DNA of 64,000 nucleotides from Thysanoteuthis rhombus (GCA_963457665.1 OY735212.1:5190737-5254736); one strand, 5' to 3'. Shown: positions 24,707 to 37,150, counted from the first letter of the stretch. Notes: generated by a model from the sequence alone, not told the origin. A program made the numbers and translations.

Positions 24707-26127
24707 ATGATATCCACGGTCTCAAGATTTAATCAGAGCACAAAAAGGTTTCCAACAGGTACATCTGTAGAATGCTTAGGAATAGTGAACTGTCGCTGTT
24801 CCATAATGGAGATATATGAAAATAAGTCCAGAATAAAAAAGCCTGTTGTGTTTGTAATATTGTAAGTTTAGCTATGATAGTAGTTTTCAGACAAAAATAC
24901 TGATACTAAATGGTAATAGTATCAAAGAAAAAGCTTGTATGTAACATGAGAATAACAGAGAAAAACTTAATAAACTTACACATACAGAAGACTGTTACAG
25001 GCATTACTAGGAAAGTGTGACTGCAAAGGAAGAGTTATCAAACCCGTTCAATAACTGTGCAAATACCAGAGAGAGTTCTAGGGAAAGTAAAAAGTCTCTG
25101 TATAGTTTGTCTGTAAGTGTCAGTCAATAGAGAAAGTGTTTGTAATTTCTCACTTGCCTTGTGGTGATGTACATATTGTGTATGTTCTGCGTGTAAAAGA
25201 TGAAAGTATGAGACAACCATTTACACACTGGTTTACCACTTTAGCTACAAAGACTGAACGGCTATCAAAAGGTAAAAAATTTAATAAGGCTTGAGAATAA
25301 TGCTTAAATCTAGATAATAGTAGCTAATTAATTTCGATTATGATATAGTGAAATGGCGCTAACTTGCCATTCTTGCACAGTCAGTGTAAATTATTTTTGA
25401 GTGGTGAAACAACCATTGCAGTAATGAAAAGTGTGCCTTTTTCATTTGTCCCCTAATTGACATATATAACCTTTATCCTAAAAACAAATCCTAACTTATA
25501 TCCTTTGTAGTTAAATCTAATAAATGTTTTAAATGGTCAAATTTTCTGCTTTGATTTATTCCGTAATTGACTTATATCCTTTGTAGTTAAAGGTATATTT
25601 TAATGTTTGAAAGTTTTAAATGGTCCAAATAGTTGACTCCACTTCAATATATAATCACCCAATTTTTCAACAAGTGATGAGTGTATAAACTTTATACCTA
25701 CATTTGGCTTCCTCATTCGTTTAATGATGTTTTGTTCCACAGCAGGAGACATAATCAAAAGGGAAAACGTCTAATCTTGCCTTCTGTTAATATTTTTTAG
25801 GATTAAATTCCATTTATGTTTCAGTAACAGCATCTGTTAATAAAAAAGAAACCAGCTATAAAGGATTGAAAAAGTGCCCCCAAAAATTCCTCACATTTCA
25901 ACAAGATAAAATCCTACATAATTATTTTTTTTAAGTTTTGACAAGATAATTCATTTCATAAATTTTTGCAGAAAAAAAAAACTTTTTTTCTTTTTAGTCC
26001 AACACACTATTTTTTTTCCATCAGATTTATTCATTCATTTGAATTTCAAAATTAGAAAAAAAAAAAACCTTTAAAACAGAATTAATCACTCAAGATTCGG
26101 TTAGGCAAACCAAACCAGTTTTAATAA

Positions 26128-26312
26128 AAATAGTTATCCCCCTGTAATTTGAAGTGCTTTAACTTGATGAATATATCCTCTTTAGTAATTGTCTGGTTGA
26201 GGTACGCAAAAACAAAAGGGGAGGTAACTATTCTAAAAGCTGTATCTGATTTTCTGTACGTCTTTTACTTTTTTAAATAATATTCTTCGCGAACCTCACC
26301 CAGACAATTATC
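26128..26312. mobile_element. Small nested foldback element
   Basis: GTAATTGTCTGGTTGAGGTACGC (about 26187-26209) pairs with GCGAACCTCACCCAGACAATTA (about 26288-26310). Nearby, TAGTTATCCCCCT (26130) pairs with AGGGGAGGTAACTA (26218). Both pairs carry the GGGGAGRTAACT motif or lie beside it. A small non-coding element, class unknown. Confidence 0.55.
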
Positions 26313-26830
26313 TTCTTTCTTTTTTTTTCAATAATATCTCTATATGAAGGAGAAGACTTGAAAATAAAAAATCTACCGTAGTAGTTAGTTGGAATTGCAA
26401 AGTTTAAGAGAAACGATTTTTTTTATATATTATTACAATTATCATTTTCCCGTCTTTTCAACCGAACAATTGATGGTAAGGAATCACACAATAGAATAAT
26501 TGATATACATTACATAATTCCTGAAATTAAATAACCAACCTATGTGTCACTTATTCGTTGAGTGGAAAAATGCATTTTGCCTGTATTTGATGATCTTCCT
26601 TGTTAATTGATCAAGTTCTTTTTCTCCGATAATGTTTGTTTTCTATTCCTACCAAACCAAAATTTTGAATTAGAATAACGTAAATTATTCGCAAAACATG
26701 GTGAAAAATCAAAGAGAATATCTACTGTCGCCAAAATGTTTTGTTTTAACAACAAAAAGGCTTCAAGAAGTGATCAACACAAACAAGAACGAACATGTTC
26801 GTGACAAGAAAGGGGTAAAAAAAAAATGGA

Positions 26831-27242
26831 TTATCTTTGCTTTGACGTACATAAACCCGTGGAAGTGTTTGACCACTGAACAAGCATAGAGAGGTTCTGA
26901 AGTCATACAAAGGCACCAAAAAGTATAATTTTTAATTAAAAAGTATAATTAAACAACATATCCCTCAGAAATCTACACAATAATGAAATTAAAGGCATGT
27001 CCTTATCAGATAAAATACACATGAACTTATCAAGGGACGGAAACAGTTCATCCTGACGTAGCAAACTGACGAATTCATAGTACGTAAATTGATAAAGACA
27101 TACCTTTAATTTCATTATTTTAATAATTACTGAAGAATATGTTGTTTAATTATGCATTTAAATTTTTAAAAATCGATACTTTTTGGGACCTTGGTATACA
27201 GGTTGAACACCGCCAGATTTATGTACGTCAAAACAAAGATAA
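26831..27242. mobile_element. Long-armed foldback / MITE-like element upstream of CCDC14
   Basis: The outer ends TTATCTTTGCTTTGACGTAC (from 26831) and the complement of 27223-27242 (GTACGTCAAAACAAAGATAA) pair. Pairing continues inward through AAAAAGTAT, ATAATTAAACAACATAT and ATAATGAAATTAAAGG to about 27000 and about 27085, giving arms of about 170 bp with gaps. The core is about 80 bases. It has no coding capacity; the 63-codon frame at 26698-26889 runs into the left arm and is not a gene. Confidence 0.75.
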
Positions 27243-27639
27243 GCAAAAATATCATTGCAATCGTTTTATTGAAAAAGATACCAAATAAATATCAGATTCC
27301 AATCTTATAAGGATTAATTGACATAACATCTGTTTTGTATAATACAACCTTTTATAAAAGACATAGAAGTTATATTTCCTTCTTAAATCAAAACAAGTGA
27401 GTAAAAAGCAAAAAATTCCGTACATTAATGTCTTGTCTTGTGCTGTACACACATTTAACATCTTTGACAGTTACGGAAAAAAACTAAAAAAAAGTTGTGA
27501 TATTTTTAGTAGAATTTTAATACTAGCTTTTTTGTCTGGTTTACCTGGAGAAAGTGTCTTTACCGTTCAGAAAAGTAACAATTATCAATTATTTTCTTCT
27601 TTCTTTTCGTTGCTAACTTGCATAAAACAAAAATAAACA

Positions 27640-27790
27640 AAAAGTTATACTTCGAAAATGGAGCCAAACTGCTGCCTAGCGACTTGTTGATTCAATGATT
27701 ACGTATTCATACGCGCTTCCGGCTAACAACCAAAAATAGTTCCTGCCACGGCGTCTTGGGGTTTTTTAGCCAATGGACCAAATCATCCAT
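27640..27790 (-). promoter_or_regulatory. Likely CCDC14 promoter / first exon region
   Basis: A local rise in CpG and GC (TACGCGCTTCCGGC, CCACGGCGTCTTGG) in otherwise AT-rich DNA, with a GCTTCCGGC ETS-like site. It is upstream of the first recognised CCDC14 exon and downstream of gene-free sequence. The minus strand has a donor-like CGAA/GTATAAC at about 27645-27660. All inference; no TSS can be fixed by eye. Confidence 0.4.
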
Positions 27791-27950
27791 GGAAGTACCT
27801 AATTTTAAACCAATATTTAGATAATAAGTTTTTAAACTTAATCAAATTTAAGTCAAATACTAAAAATCTCCTTTATTTTCACCTCTATTTTTTGTCCTAC
27901 TAAGTAAAGCTATCAAGTGCCTTGCAGAGAGTGATTTATTCTAATATTTT

Positions 27951-28470
27951 TCATCATCATCATCATCATCATCATTGCATCATAGCATCATAGCATCCAT
28001 CAGCATTAGTCATAAACCAGAGCTTCCTGAAGATTTGCCAGATTTCTCAATCACGTGCATCTGAAATGTCTAGTTCATCATATCATGTTATTTTTTGCCA
28101 GCAACAATTTTGCATATGATCCTTGGGGATCCATCTTTTGAATCTTGGAGTGTAACAATTATCTGACATTCTTGCAATATGACCAGCCCATTGCCATTTG
28201 AGTTTTATAATAATTTCTATGTTATCTTTGACTCATTTGTTTTCTAATATACAGTGCAGTTTTGCAATCACTCTATGTGCTGTTGAGGATGATTTTCTCC
28301 AGTAAATGTTACATGGTTCTCAGTTTGAGGGTCAATCTTTTGGTTAGGTTCCTTGTTTCAGCTTCATAGGTGACTATTGGGAGGATGCATTTTTTTTTTG
28401 ACTAATGGGATTTTCTTGTTCTAAAGGTTGAGCTTGCTCTGCTAAAAGCTTGCAGGGAAATTTCCCTAAT
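27951..28470 (-). mobile_element. LINE relic, 3' end of an RTE/Jockey-type element with (ATG)n tail
   Basis: Translated on the minus strand, pieces match the C-terminal end common to many non-LTR retrotransposon polymerases: KLKWQWAGHIARMSDN (about 28155-28205), then a worn 'RWIPKDH', 'YDEL' and 'DREIWQ...F'-like order. It ends in a (TGA/ATG)n tract at 27951-27975, a simple-repeat tail as is usual for RTE-like LINEs. Stops interrupt the frame, so it is dead. The upstream part of the element is missing. Confidence 0.7.
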
Positions 28471-28839
28471 GTACTAAATTTTATGAGCATAATACCAAGC
28501 AAAAGGAGTGATAAGTACCAATTTGGTACAAACGTACTGAAAGTGGCAGTCCTGGTTCACATCTATGATGAGCAATGAAAGTAATTTCTAAATTATGTGT
28601 ACTCTAATATTATACTCGTACAAAATGACAGGATTATTCATTTACAGATGAATTATACAAATATATATATATTCTAGGATAGATGAATTCATCATTTTAT
28701 TAGGATGAAATTGACTTGCAAATAATTGTTTAAAATATGAGTATTATTTGCAGAAAAAAAAATGACTAATTCAAGTGATTATGAACATAAAAAATAAACT
28801 CTCAACTTGGTATTTGTAAGTTAATTCAATGTTCCAGCA

Positions 28840-28985
28840 GCAGCACCATGGTTGAATGGATAAGTCATCTGCCTGCTTATTGCTAGGTCAGACATTTGAA
28901 TTCACAACATTTTATATATTTCTCTACTTTAGCATGACCCAAGACCAATCAACCAACCAGCAAACAGAAAAGTGACATGGCCTTT
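28840..28985 (+). repeat. tRNA-derived SINE candidate
   Basis: CCATGGTTGAATGGATAAGT (A-box-like) and AGACATTTGAATTCAC (worn B box) lie about 40 bases apart. The following ACCCAAGACCAATCAACCAA stretch is non-tRNA body. Confidence 0.4.
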
Positions 28986-29859
28986 TATATAATAAGATAT
29001 ATATACTTACCTGTTGAAAATGACGGGCTAATTTACAGATGCATAAATCAATCAAATAGGTACTAATACACTTAAATATAGATGTATTTATTGCAAACAA
29101 ATAATGCAAACCTCAAACAAAATTTGTTTTTGTTGATTTTCAACAACTTTTCATATTTTCTGTATTTGAATAATTTTAAAACAATACCACAGAATGAGGT
29201 AAAAAATGAATTCCTTTTTTATTATGAGAAAAACGTTTTATTCCTGAAAAATCAGAGACACCAATATTTGTTTTCTGTCTTACTCTAAAGACATCAGCAG
29301 TAGTAGTAATAGTGATTTAGATGCAAATACACAGTTACATAGCTATATACTTTAGTGTGAGTGAACAAATGAACCTCATAATTCACCAAATGTCTGTCTG
29401 TCATTGCATAACTGAAGGCTAGAGCTATGGTCACCAAATTTTCTATCATTACCAATCGGACCATGGAGCATGCATACTAGTTTGTGAAAATTCCACCTAA
29501 ATTTTATTGATTATTCATCCCCACTTTATTTATTTAAATTAAATGCGAGTTCATGATCGTAATTTTCAAATAAAGTATAATTCAATGAATATATTGTTCA
29601 AATCCATACTCTCTTACTGTGACCAAAAGGCCCTCTTTACACCCTCTGCAGGAACTAACAGTAAATCCAGCTGTAGGTTAGGTTTTCAGCTAGTAATCCA
29701 TAATGGCTGATTCTTTTTGCCTTACTTGATCTGATACTTGATCCATAAACATTTTTTTTTCAAATGAATCTACAATGAACAGTCTCGATTGCATTATCAA
29801 AAGAGTGGATATTGATGGTACCATCATCAAATTATTCTTTTCAGCTTCTACTTAGAAAG

Positions 29860-30680
29860 TACACACAGAGTGCATATATCTACCAACGGCATTGTCAGGG
29901 GAAGTAATTGTGCATGGATTCGCCCCCCCACCCACCAAATTAATCAATTCTTCTCAAGTCCATTGCCTACCCTTCCACAAAGAAATTAACAGAGAACTTT
30001 TGGAGATATTGTGTTCACAGATATGAACCTTTGGCGACATTATGTAGTGTAGACATGTAACTGCAAAATAGGGGAGGTAATCAAGAATGAGTACAAGTAA
30101 TTAAGTATGGATCCACCACAAAATTTAATAATTTCTTCCGTAGCCTATTTTGTCTATTCTTTCACAGAAAAATTAAAATTCTTTGAGAACTTTGAGACAT
30201 TGTAAGGAGGGACAGGAACTTCCGGCGATATTATGTGGTGTGAACAAATAACTATGAAGTAGGAGAGGCAATTGTTCATGGATCAATCACTTTTGTAGCA
30301 TACTGTCAACTCTTCTACAAAATTTCATGGAAATTCATTGAAAACTTTTGAAGATATTATGTTGGGTACATATAGCTCTGGTGCAGGGGAGATAACTATG
30401 AAAATACCTGGATCCACCTAGAAATATAAATATGGAGAGACATGAGCATATACATAAATATATGAAGAAATAAAGGAAAAAAATTCCTAGATGAGAAAAT
30501 TTAACCACTTCTTCCTTGTCTCATTGTCCAACCTTCCACAAAATTTCATTGAAATCCATTGAGTTCTTTTGGAGTTATTATGTAGACAGACAGATGGAAA
30601 GACAGAAAGTTAGGAAAGAGACGCTGACTCACTCAATAGAAAATTCTTTCAGTAAATCACTCGCAAAGCAATGGCTCTCT
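29860..30680 (+). mobile_element. Unnamed element built of 125-190 bp repeated units
   Basis: The order 'GGGGA-GTAATT, GGATCCRCC, AATTAATCAATTTCTTC, TTCCACAAA, ATTGAGAACTTTTGGAGATATT, GTAGACA' repeats at least four times (starts near 29893, 30070, 30258, 30381). It ends near AGACAGATGGAAAGACAG and CTCACTCAATAGAAAATTC. The element near 47.4-48.4 kb has the same plan. It encodes no protein. Confidence 0.6.
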
Positions 30681-31554
30681 TTTTTTTAGTTGCCCCCATT
30701 CCTTTGACACAATAAAATTTTCATGTAATAACAGACTATCATATTTTTATTACAACCCTTTTATTCATTTATTGCTCTGGTAATTTCATTTCACATAGAT
30801 CAATCTATTATAAATTCAAGGTTATAACAGTATTCGTAAAGGACAGCAAATTATACAAATAAACGAAGTTATTTGTGTAATGCCTTTTATATAGATAGAT
30901 TTAACAAGTTTCCTTTCAACCATTTTTGTTGCTTATTATTGCATTGTTCTTTTAACTGATCAGTTTTTCAGTTGTTAAATAGAATTGGAGAAATTCAGAA
31001 AAAGTAGCTCTAAGTGCAGAAATTCTGGTGTTTTTCATTGTTTTTTTTCAAATGTATTCACACATCTCTAGTAGAGACTTTTAGGCTGGTTGATGGTTGC
31101 AGTTATGATAAACTGAAATAGTAATGAAGGAAGAGATGTGATGTCATTAAAAGAACACTATTCCAACCAATTCTTTTTCTTACCAGCTGCTAATGATGTC
31201 ATAATAGAAAATCCGAGGTCTGCATTATGTATTTTTTAAAAAACAAAAAATGCAAAAAATCTTACTTCGACTGAAAATACTTGCAGAATTTTTCCATAAT
31301 GCAATATTTTACAAGTATGAGAATCAATTGACTCAAGGAGAGACTTTTTGTTCTTCCTCTTCCAGCTACTACGAGCACAGATAGTTCTTATTTGATTACT
31401 AGTATTTATTTAATGAATTTATTAGTGTGTATTTTTGGATACTCCAGGGGTTCATAATTTCAGCATTTATGGAAGTGTATACATTTACGTCAAGTTTTTT
31501 TCTTTATTTTGTTTTTGTAAGTTTTCCAAGCAGAGTAAATGTGTGTATATTGAC

Positions 31555-31870
31555 GTCCATCAATCTCTGAACAATTGTCAGGCGGAGTAATTGCACATGG
31601 ATCTGCCCCAAAATTCCATCACTCCTTCATAAGATTTCATCGAAATTCATAGACAACTTATACATAGTGTTGACAGTCATGAGCCTGTCTATCTCTATTA
31701 GACTCATTCAAGTCGGTAGGTTGCTGTTTATGTTAAACTTTTATATGTATGAGAAAGAAAAAAAAAAAATTCACTCTAACAAAAAAAAAAAAAAAAGAAT
31801 TCCTGGATCCACTCGAAAATTCAATCACTTCTTCCTCAGCCTATTTTGTAGAATGGTGGACAGAGTACTT
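31555..31870 (+). repeat. Partial copy of the repeated-unit element
   Basis: GGCGGAGTAATTGCACATGG, ATCTGCCCCAAAATTCCATC, CATCGAAATTCATAGACAAC and later GGATCCACTCGAAAATTCAA match units of the 29.9-30.7 kb element. The 82-codon frame at 31667-31915 falls inside it and is not a gene. Confidence 0.55.
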
Positions 31871-32084
31871 TTGGCGATATATGTAGTCACTGCAAATTTT
31901 GTATTTCATATATAAGAATTCAAAATATTTTTTTTAGCATAGATGTATTTATTTAACAGCTACCAATGACTTAATTGGGATTTCAAATCATGGTTGGGAA
32001 ATGTTAATTTTATAAATAGATTTATTTATTAATTGGAATTGAATGAGCCCATGAGTTTTTCCAGCATAAATTTTCATAGATATG

Positions 32085-32290
32085 TGAGACTTGTTGATTT
32101 AGCTCAGTTGATAGAAGTCATGACAACTAATCATTCAGATCATGATTTCAAATCTAGGAAGGGGAAATGTTAATTTTCAATCCCCTAAATTGGGGGGGGA
32201 TTGCTCTAGTCATTCTTGTTATGTTAGAAAAACAAAGTGAACTCTACGTGTTGACTGGAGTTTAGCAATAGCCAGTCATGTTTTTGCATA
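32085..32290 (+). repeat. SINE-like family B, copy 1
   Basis: TTTAGCTCAGTTGATAGA fits an A box (TRGCNNAGYNGG) and ATGATTTCAAATC a B box. The tail TTGCTCTAGTCATTCTTGTT, GAAAAACAAAGTGAACTCTA and TGACTGGAGTTTAG recurs in copies 2 and 3. It is a tRNA-derived SINE. Confidence 0.65.
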
Positions 32291-33059
32291 CTACATTATA
32301 TTAGAGAAAGTTTTTATGGTCAAAATTAGCAGAAGGGTCAAAATATTTGCTTTCATTTCCCGAGTAACAATCACTTCTTCCAATTCTGCTTTTAAATTAG
32401 AAAAAAGAAATGAAACAAGAAAGCAATAAGAATATTTGATTCATTTTAATTTCTACGGGATTGGCCAGTGAAAACAATGATTGTATAAAACCATGATTAT
32501 CATTATTGTTATCATCAATAAATAATCTAAGGAAAAAAAAAAAAAAAAAATCAATGGAAGATTCAAATAGTTCTTACAAAAGAATCTCACCTTGCATACA
32601 ATCACATTTGGAATGATTTGTGATATGGACAGGGCTTTGATGGAAAGATCAATACAAAATAATTAGATAGGGTTATTGCTGGTAAATTTAACTAAGTACA
32701 GTGAGGAGGGCAATTGAATATATATGTTGTGAGATATTTAAAGAAAATCTTGAATTAAGGTAGTTCTTAACATTATTCTAAAATGTTTGTGTGTAGATAC
32801 TTCTTTCATACGAAGACAGGAGTTCATTAATCAGAAGTATTGATAACCTAATTTTAAGCTCAGTTTATATTCATCCTTACAAAAACAGCCTAGGTTTTTA
32901 CAGGGAGAGCTAGGAAGAGAACACAAAGTTTCTTAGATTTTCAAGAAAGATTTTATAACTGGTAATGAAAAAGACAGAAGATCATAATCAAAGATGTAAA
33001 TGGATTCCTATCTGGATTTTTTAGACGAGGGATTATCACTATGTATAAGTGTTTTAGGA

Positions 33060-33420
33060 CTGTTATCCTCATCTTAGTTCATCTTCTGAGCACAACTACT
33101 GCACACCAAGCTTTTTCATGGAAGTCCGAATGACCCCCCCCCTAAAAAGATGCCCCTATGGCAACAACCTTGGACACCAACATAAAAATGGTCAACTACA
33201 CTGTTTTGACCTGACAACTGCTTTCACCCAGAATTAGACAGCTGAATGGGAATGTTCCATCCTCAGACCTCAACGTTGACAACCTCCCATCTCAGTTTTT
33301 GAAAACATCACCACTTACGATACCCACCTGAAGAAGGCTGTAAAGTACAATGGCCAAAAACATTGAGTTCAAAAGATGAGCCAAGATGATAATATCCGAA
33401 CACCCTTATACATAATATAA
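33060..33420 (+). mobile_element. Possible Penelope-like or similar retroelement relic
   Basis: ACCTGAAGAAGGCTGTAAAG...TGGCCAAAAACATTGAG (33326-33366) resembles the CCTGATGA...GAAACG motif found near the ends of many Penelope-like elements, where it belongs to a hammerhead-ribozyme fold. GCTTTCACCCAGAATTAGAC upstream adds weak support. No polymerase is recognisable, so the assignment is tentative. Confidence 0.3.
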
Positions 33421-34194
33421 ATGGATACTTTGAAAAATTGATTTTATAATAAAGGGAAATAATATCAGTGGAATTATTACACAGCACTATAAACAAAAGT
33501 TGTATTTAATCAAAGATAATTTCAAATACACTAGACAGAGGCAAAAAAATTATAACTGTATCGCAGAGAAAACAGTCATTAGGAAAGGCAATGACACAAG
33601 GTTAATAAATACCAAATCAAATATATTTCAAGGAAGAGAATTTCTTTCCATCCTGAACAGAAAATGATAATTTCTCTTAAAAAGATGTCAAAAGAATCAA
33701 ATTGAAAAACACTGAGTTTCTAATACAAGAATGTTTTTATCAAAGGAAAAAAAAAAAAAAGGATCATTTATTGCATAACAAAAGGGTGTTTTATCTAATT
33801 TTCAGCATTTTTCTAAAATTATTGCCAGAGGAAACAGTTAGTAGACATTTATCTATTCTTTCAAAGAAGGTTTTTTCTTTTTGCTAGTCAAACCATTAAG
33901 TGCCAGTTGAGGTATGACAGCCTCACTTGCACTTGAGGAGCAAGTCCCAAGCCTAGAAAGAAAGATGCATAATTTATTTTAGTTAACCTCAAATTGGGAG
34001 GTGAAAAATAATTTTGGCAAGCGTTGGATTTGTGTCTGTTGAGAAATGTATAATCGTACTTGAATCTTTTGATAATTTACAGTTACAAAAACAGTAGTCA
34101 CCATCTATATCTAAGGGTAGCACCACCTATAATAGAACAAATAAATACATGAACAGCCACAAAAAAAAAAAAAAAAAAAAAAAAAATGAAGGTA

Positions 34195-34440
34195 AGACAA
34201 GCCTGGCTGCTGCAGGGTCAAACCCCACTCCTATGTCTATTCTGACTTTGATTGATGTTTTGTTGAACACAAAAAATTAGGGGCGGCAAGTATTCACTGA
34301 TTGCATTTCCATTATCTAATGCAATTCAGAATTAGTGAATTGTTGCCTCCCCTAAAATTCGGTGAGGATTGTTCTTGTAGTTATCATAGAAAAACAAAGT
34401 CAACTCGAGCCTATAACTTGAACTGGAGTTTGACAGAAAT
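34195..34440 (+). repeat. SINE-like family B, copy 2
   Basis: Starts with ACAAGCCTGGCTGCTGCAGG and GGTCAAACCCCACTCC (as in copy 3) after a 30-base poly-A run. It ends with GGTGAGGATTGTTCTTGTAG, AAACAAAGTCAACTCGAGCC and ACTGGAGTTTGACAG. The middle is diverged or rearranged. Confidence 0.6.
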
Positions 34441-35178
34441 TGTAAAAGTATTTCATACACAAGCCATCATAAATGGTTAATACTCAACAGGAGAACAAAG
34501 AAGGTATCACAACAACAAAACTGGAAAGGCACTTGTTAGGGTGGATTATTATTATTTATTGATTTACTCCTTATAATATTTCTTGTGATAAATAATTTGA
34601 ATGCCATGTGTTGGAAAGTTCTCAGGGAAGACAATTGTTTATATATTACTGAGCTCTAAAGTTTGTTGGTACTTGCATAATTCATATTGATGTTGAGATG
34701 TTGAGATGAATATTGCCCCTAAGTTAGGTATGGCAACATAAGCCAAGTATCATATCATGAAAGTGAGACTTGTTTAAAAGTTTTTTCACTAATCCATCCG
34801 TATAAATGCTCTGTAGTTGGTTACTGCAGCAACCTGTTAGAGGATACACAATCTATTCCCACATACGGACAAATCCAATTTACTCTTGTTGGAAGACAAT
34901 AATAAATTTCCCAACTGCAACTATCCTGTTTGGCATTACAGGCAACATAAAACTTCTTGTTATAAAGACTTTTCTCAAGATATTTTCCTTCAAGGAAACT
35001 GAATTATTTCCATGATTATTTACGACTAAATTTGAATGCAGATTACTTCTTTGAAAAAAGCCAAGATAGTGAGTCTCTGTAATCAAGTACAGAGACATAC
35101 ACAAAGTAAATAGACACCCTTAGTTTCAGGTTGAGAATAATCTTTTTTTAAAAGCTTAAGAGGTAGGAAAATTTCAAA

Positions 35179-35411
35179 TTAGCCAAAGAACAGCAAAAAA
35201 TTATCTTCATTAACTTGATTATCATGGACAGGTAGCCAGAAAGAAGCCCTTTTAGATAAGAATTTGCCTAAGAAGTCTAAAAAGCCAGCTACACATTCAG
35301 ATTTGCAGAACACCTTATGCAAAGCATGATCTGAAACACCTAAAACAGCAATTTCAGAACTTATTAATTCTATGCAAAGACGAGTTGTGGCTCTCAAAAT
35401 GGCTGAGACTC
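35179..35411 (-). other. Unassigned exon-like open frame
   Basis: On the minus strand an acceptor-like TTCTTGAGTCTCAG precedes an open frame of about 75 codons ending in TAA at 35179, with balanced, non-repetitive composition (for example VAGFLDFLGKFLSKRASFW). I recognise no family, find no partner exon within several kb and see no promoter. It could be an unrecognised last exon, a processed-pseudogene piece or chance. Confidence 0.2.
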
Positions 35412-36799
35412 AAGAAAGTATTAGATAAGATTTTTTCAAAAGTTCAACCTAATATATTTGCTTAAAGCTCCATTTTGCACTGAAAATGTTCAAATAAAGT
35501 TGTTGAAACAAAACTGATGATGTCTATTTACTTCTTGCATGTTTCTGTATAGTGTATGTCACCAAGGTACATACTGCTTTAAAAGAAACAGATATAATGA
35601 AGGGAAAAAAGAGTATACTGTATTACCTTCCATTACATTCAAGGAAAAAAGTACCAATTATGAACAAGTCAATAAATATCAGGTGGATTTTCATGATTAT
35701 TAACAATGAGTATAGAATCTATAATTATTAATATTTACGATGGGGTGGAGAAGTTCACAAAATGATTATCTATAAAACTACTTTTTGTATTTACTTCACT
35801 TGAATTTTATTCAACTTACTAAAATTAGTTTCACCTGAGGTGAAAGATTTCAAGAGTATTTTCTTTATAAATTTTCTCTTGAATGAAGTTTACTTAATTT
35901 TCAAGCTAATTTTTGTCTAGGTTCTTTCATGTTTTCACAGCCTCTTTTGTATATTTAATGATATGCCTGACATGAAACAAATGATTCAATTATAGATGTA
36001 ACTAAATTTGACAAATTAAAAAATATATGAAAAAAGGAAGACTACTGTGTTTCAGTGAATATTCATGAACCTATTGAAACGAAATTTTGCAAAGCTTTAC
36101 ACATTAAAAAAAAGATCATGAGAAATAATTCTGATAATAAAAAATACAAAATATATTTAGATAAAGCTTTTGAATTTCAATCCAATATTGTTTGAAGCAA
36201 TACATATTTTATAGTGTGTATTAAGTGAAATGGGTGTTATCTCTGTCTCTGTTGCACTTATTCAAGAATCATTACAATAAATAATCCTGTTGGGTAATCA
36301 AATACCAATTACAATAAAATATGATTTTTCAGTTTCAGTTCAGTTATTAACTCTTAAATTCATAAACTGCAATTGATAGTAGAACTCTTCAATGAATAGC
36401 ATAAGAGTTAAAGAGACAACTGAAAGCCTTTAATTCCCACCAGTTATGTCAGATCAACACATTGATAACTTAGCAATGAAAACTGTACAAGTTTTTTCAA
36501 GGAGTGAACATATCATACAGTATCTTCAGAGACCATTTATGTATCAGAGAAAAGAGAAACCAATGGTTAAAGACAGATCATGCTCTAAAAGATGTTAGCT
36601 TTACTTAAAACACCAATTTCTGAGCACTCATCCGCAAGATCAATAGTTAATAACAGAATTTAAAATAAAAATAGCATGAAGTAGTAAAGACAAATATGAA
36701 AAGCATCAACCACTGGGAATATGGCTTTGTAAGTAATTAAGAAATTGGCAGAATTACAACAAAGCAAAGTGGATTGTTCTGTGATATAACCTAAGAAAG

Positions 36800-37150
36800 A
36801 ACAAGCCTGGCTGCTGCATGGTCAAATTCCACTTCAACTTCTATTCTGACTGAAGATTACTGCAACTTTTGTTTAGTATATATAATAAATAAATTTGCAG
36901 ATATGTAAGACTTGTCACCTTAACTCGGTGAGAGAGCCGCCTACTAATCACTTGGCTGTGATGTCAAATCACGGAAAGGAAATGTCAATTTTATATATTG
37001 ATTTGGTTGAGAGTGATAGGACAGTCAAAGAGTGAAGAGTTTACTTTCCTAAATGAGGTGAGGATTGTTATTGTTGTTGTTGGTACAGGAGGGGGGAAGG
37101 AGACAAAGTCAAATCCAACTTGGACTGGAGTTTGAAAGAAAAAACAAAAA
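36800..37150 (+). repeat. SINE-like family B, copy 3
   Basis: ACAAGCCTGGCTGCTGCATGG (as in copy 2), then CCTTAACTCGGTGAGAGAGC (A-box-like), GATGTCAAATCACGG (B-box-like), GGTGAGGATTGTTATTGTTG, ACAAAGTCAAATCCAACTTG and GACTGGAGTTTGAAAG. This is the longest of the three copies and links both halves of the family. Confidence 0.65.

Larger units (their letters stand above)
23746..27640. other. CCDC14 upstream region / presumed 5' UTR intron
   Basis: No coding exon recognised. The coding exon at 23705-23745 begins with an acceptor, so at least one 5' exon lies to the right, most likely near 27.65 kb. The stretch contains the 24.6-kb inverted repeat and two foldback elements (26.1 and 26.8-27.2 kb). 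Open frames here are short and have no exon-like borders. Confidence 0.5.

Noticed and set aside
26698-26889. 63-codon plus-strand frame near the CCDC14 promoter
   Set aside because: Its second half is the left arm of a foldback element, and there is no homology.
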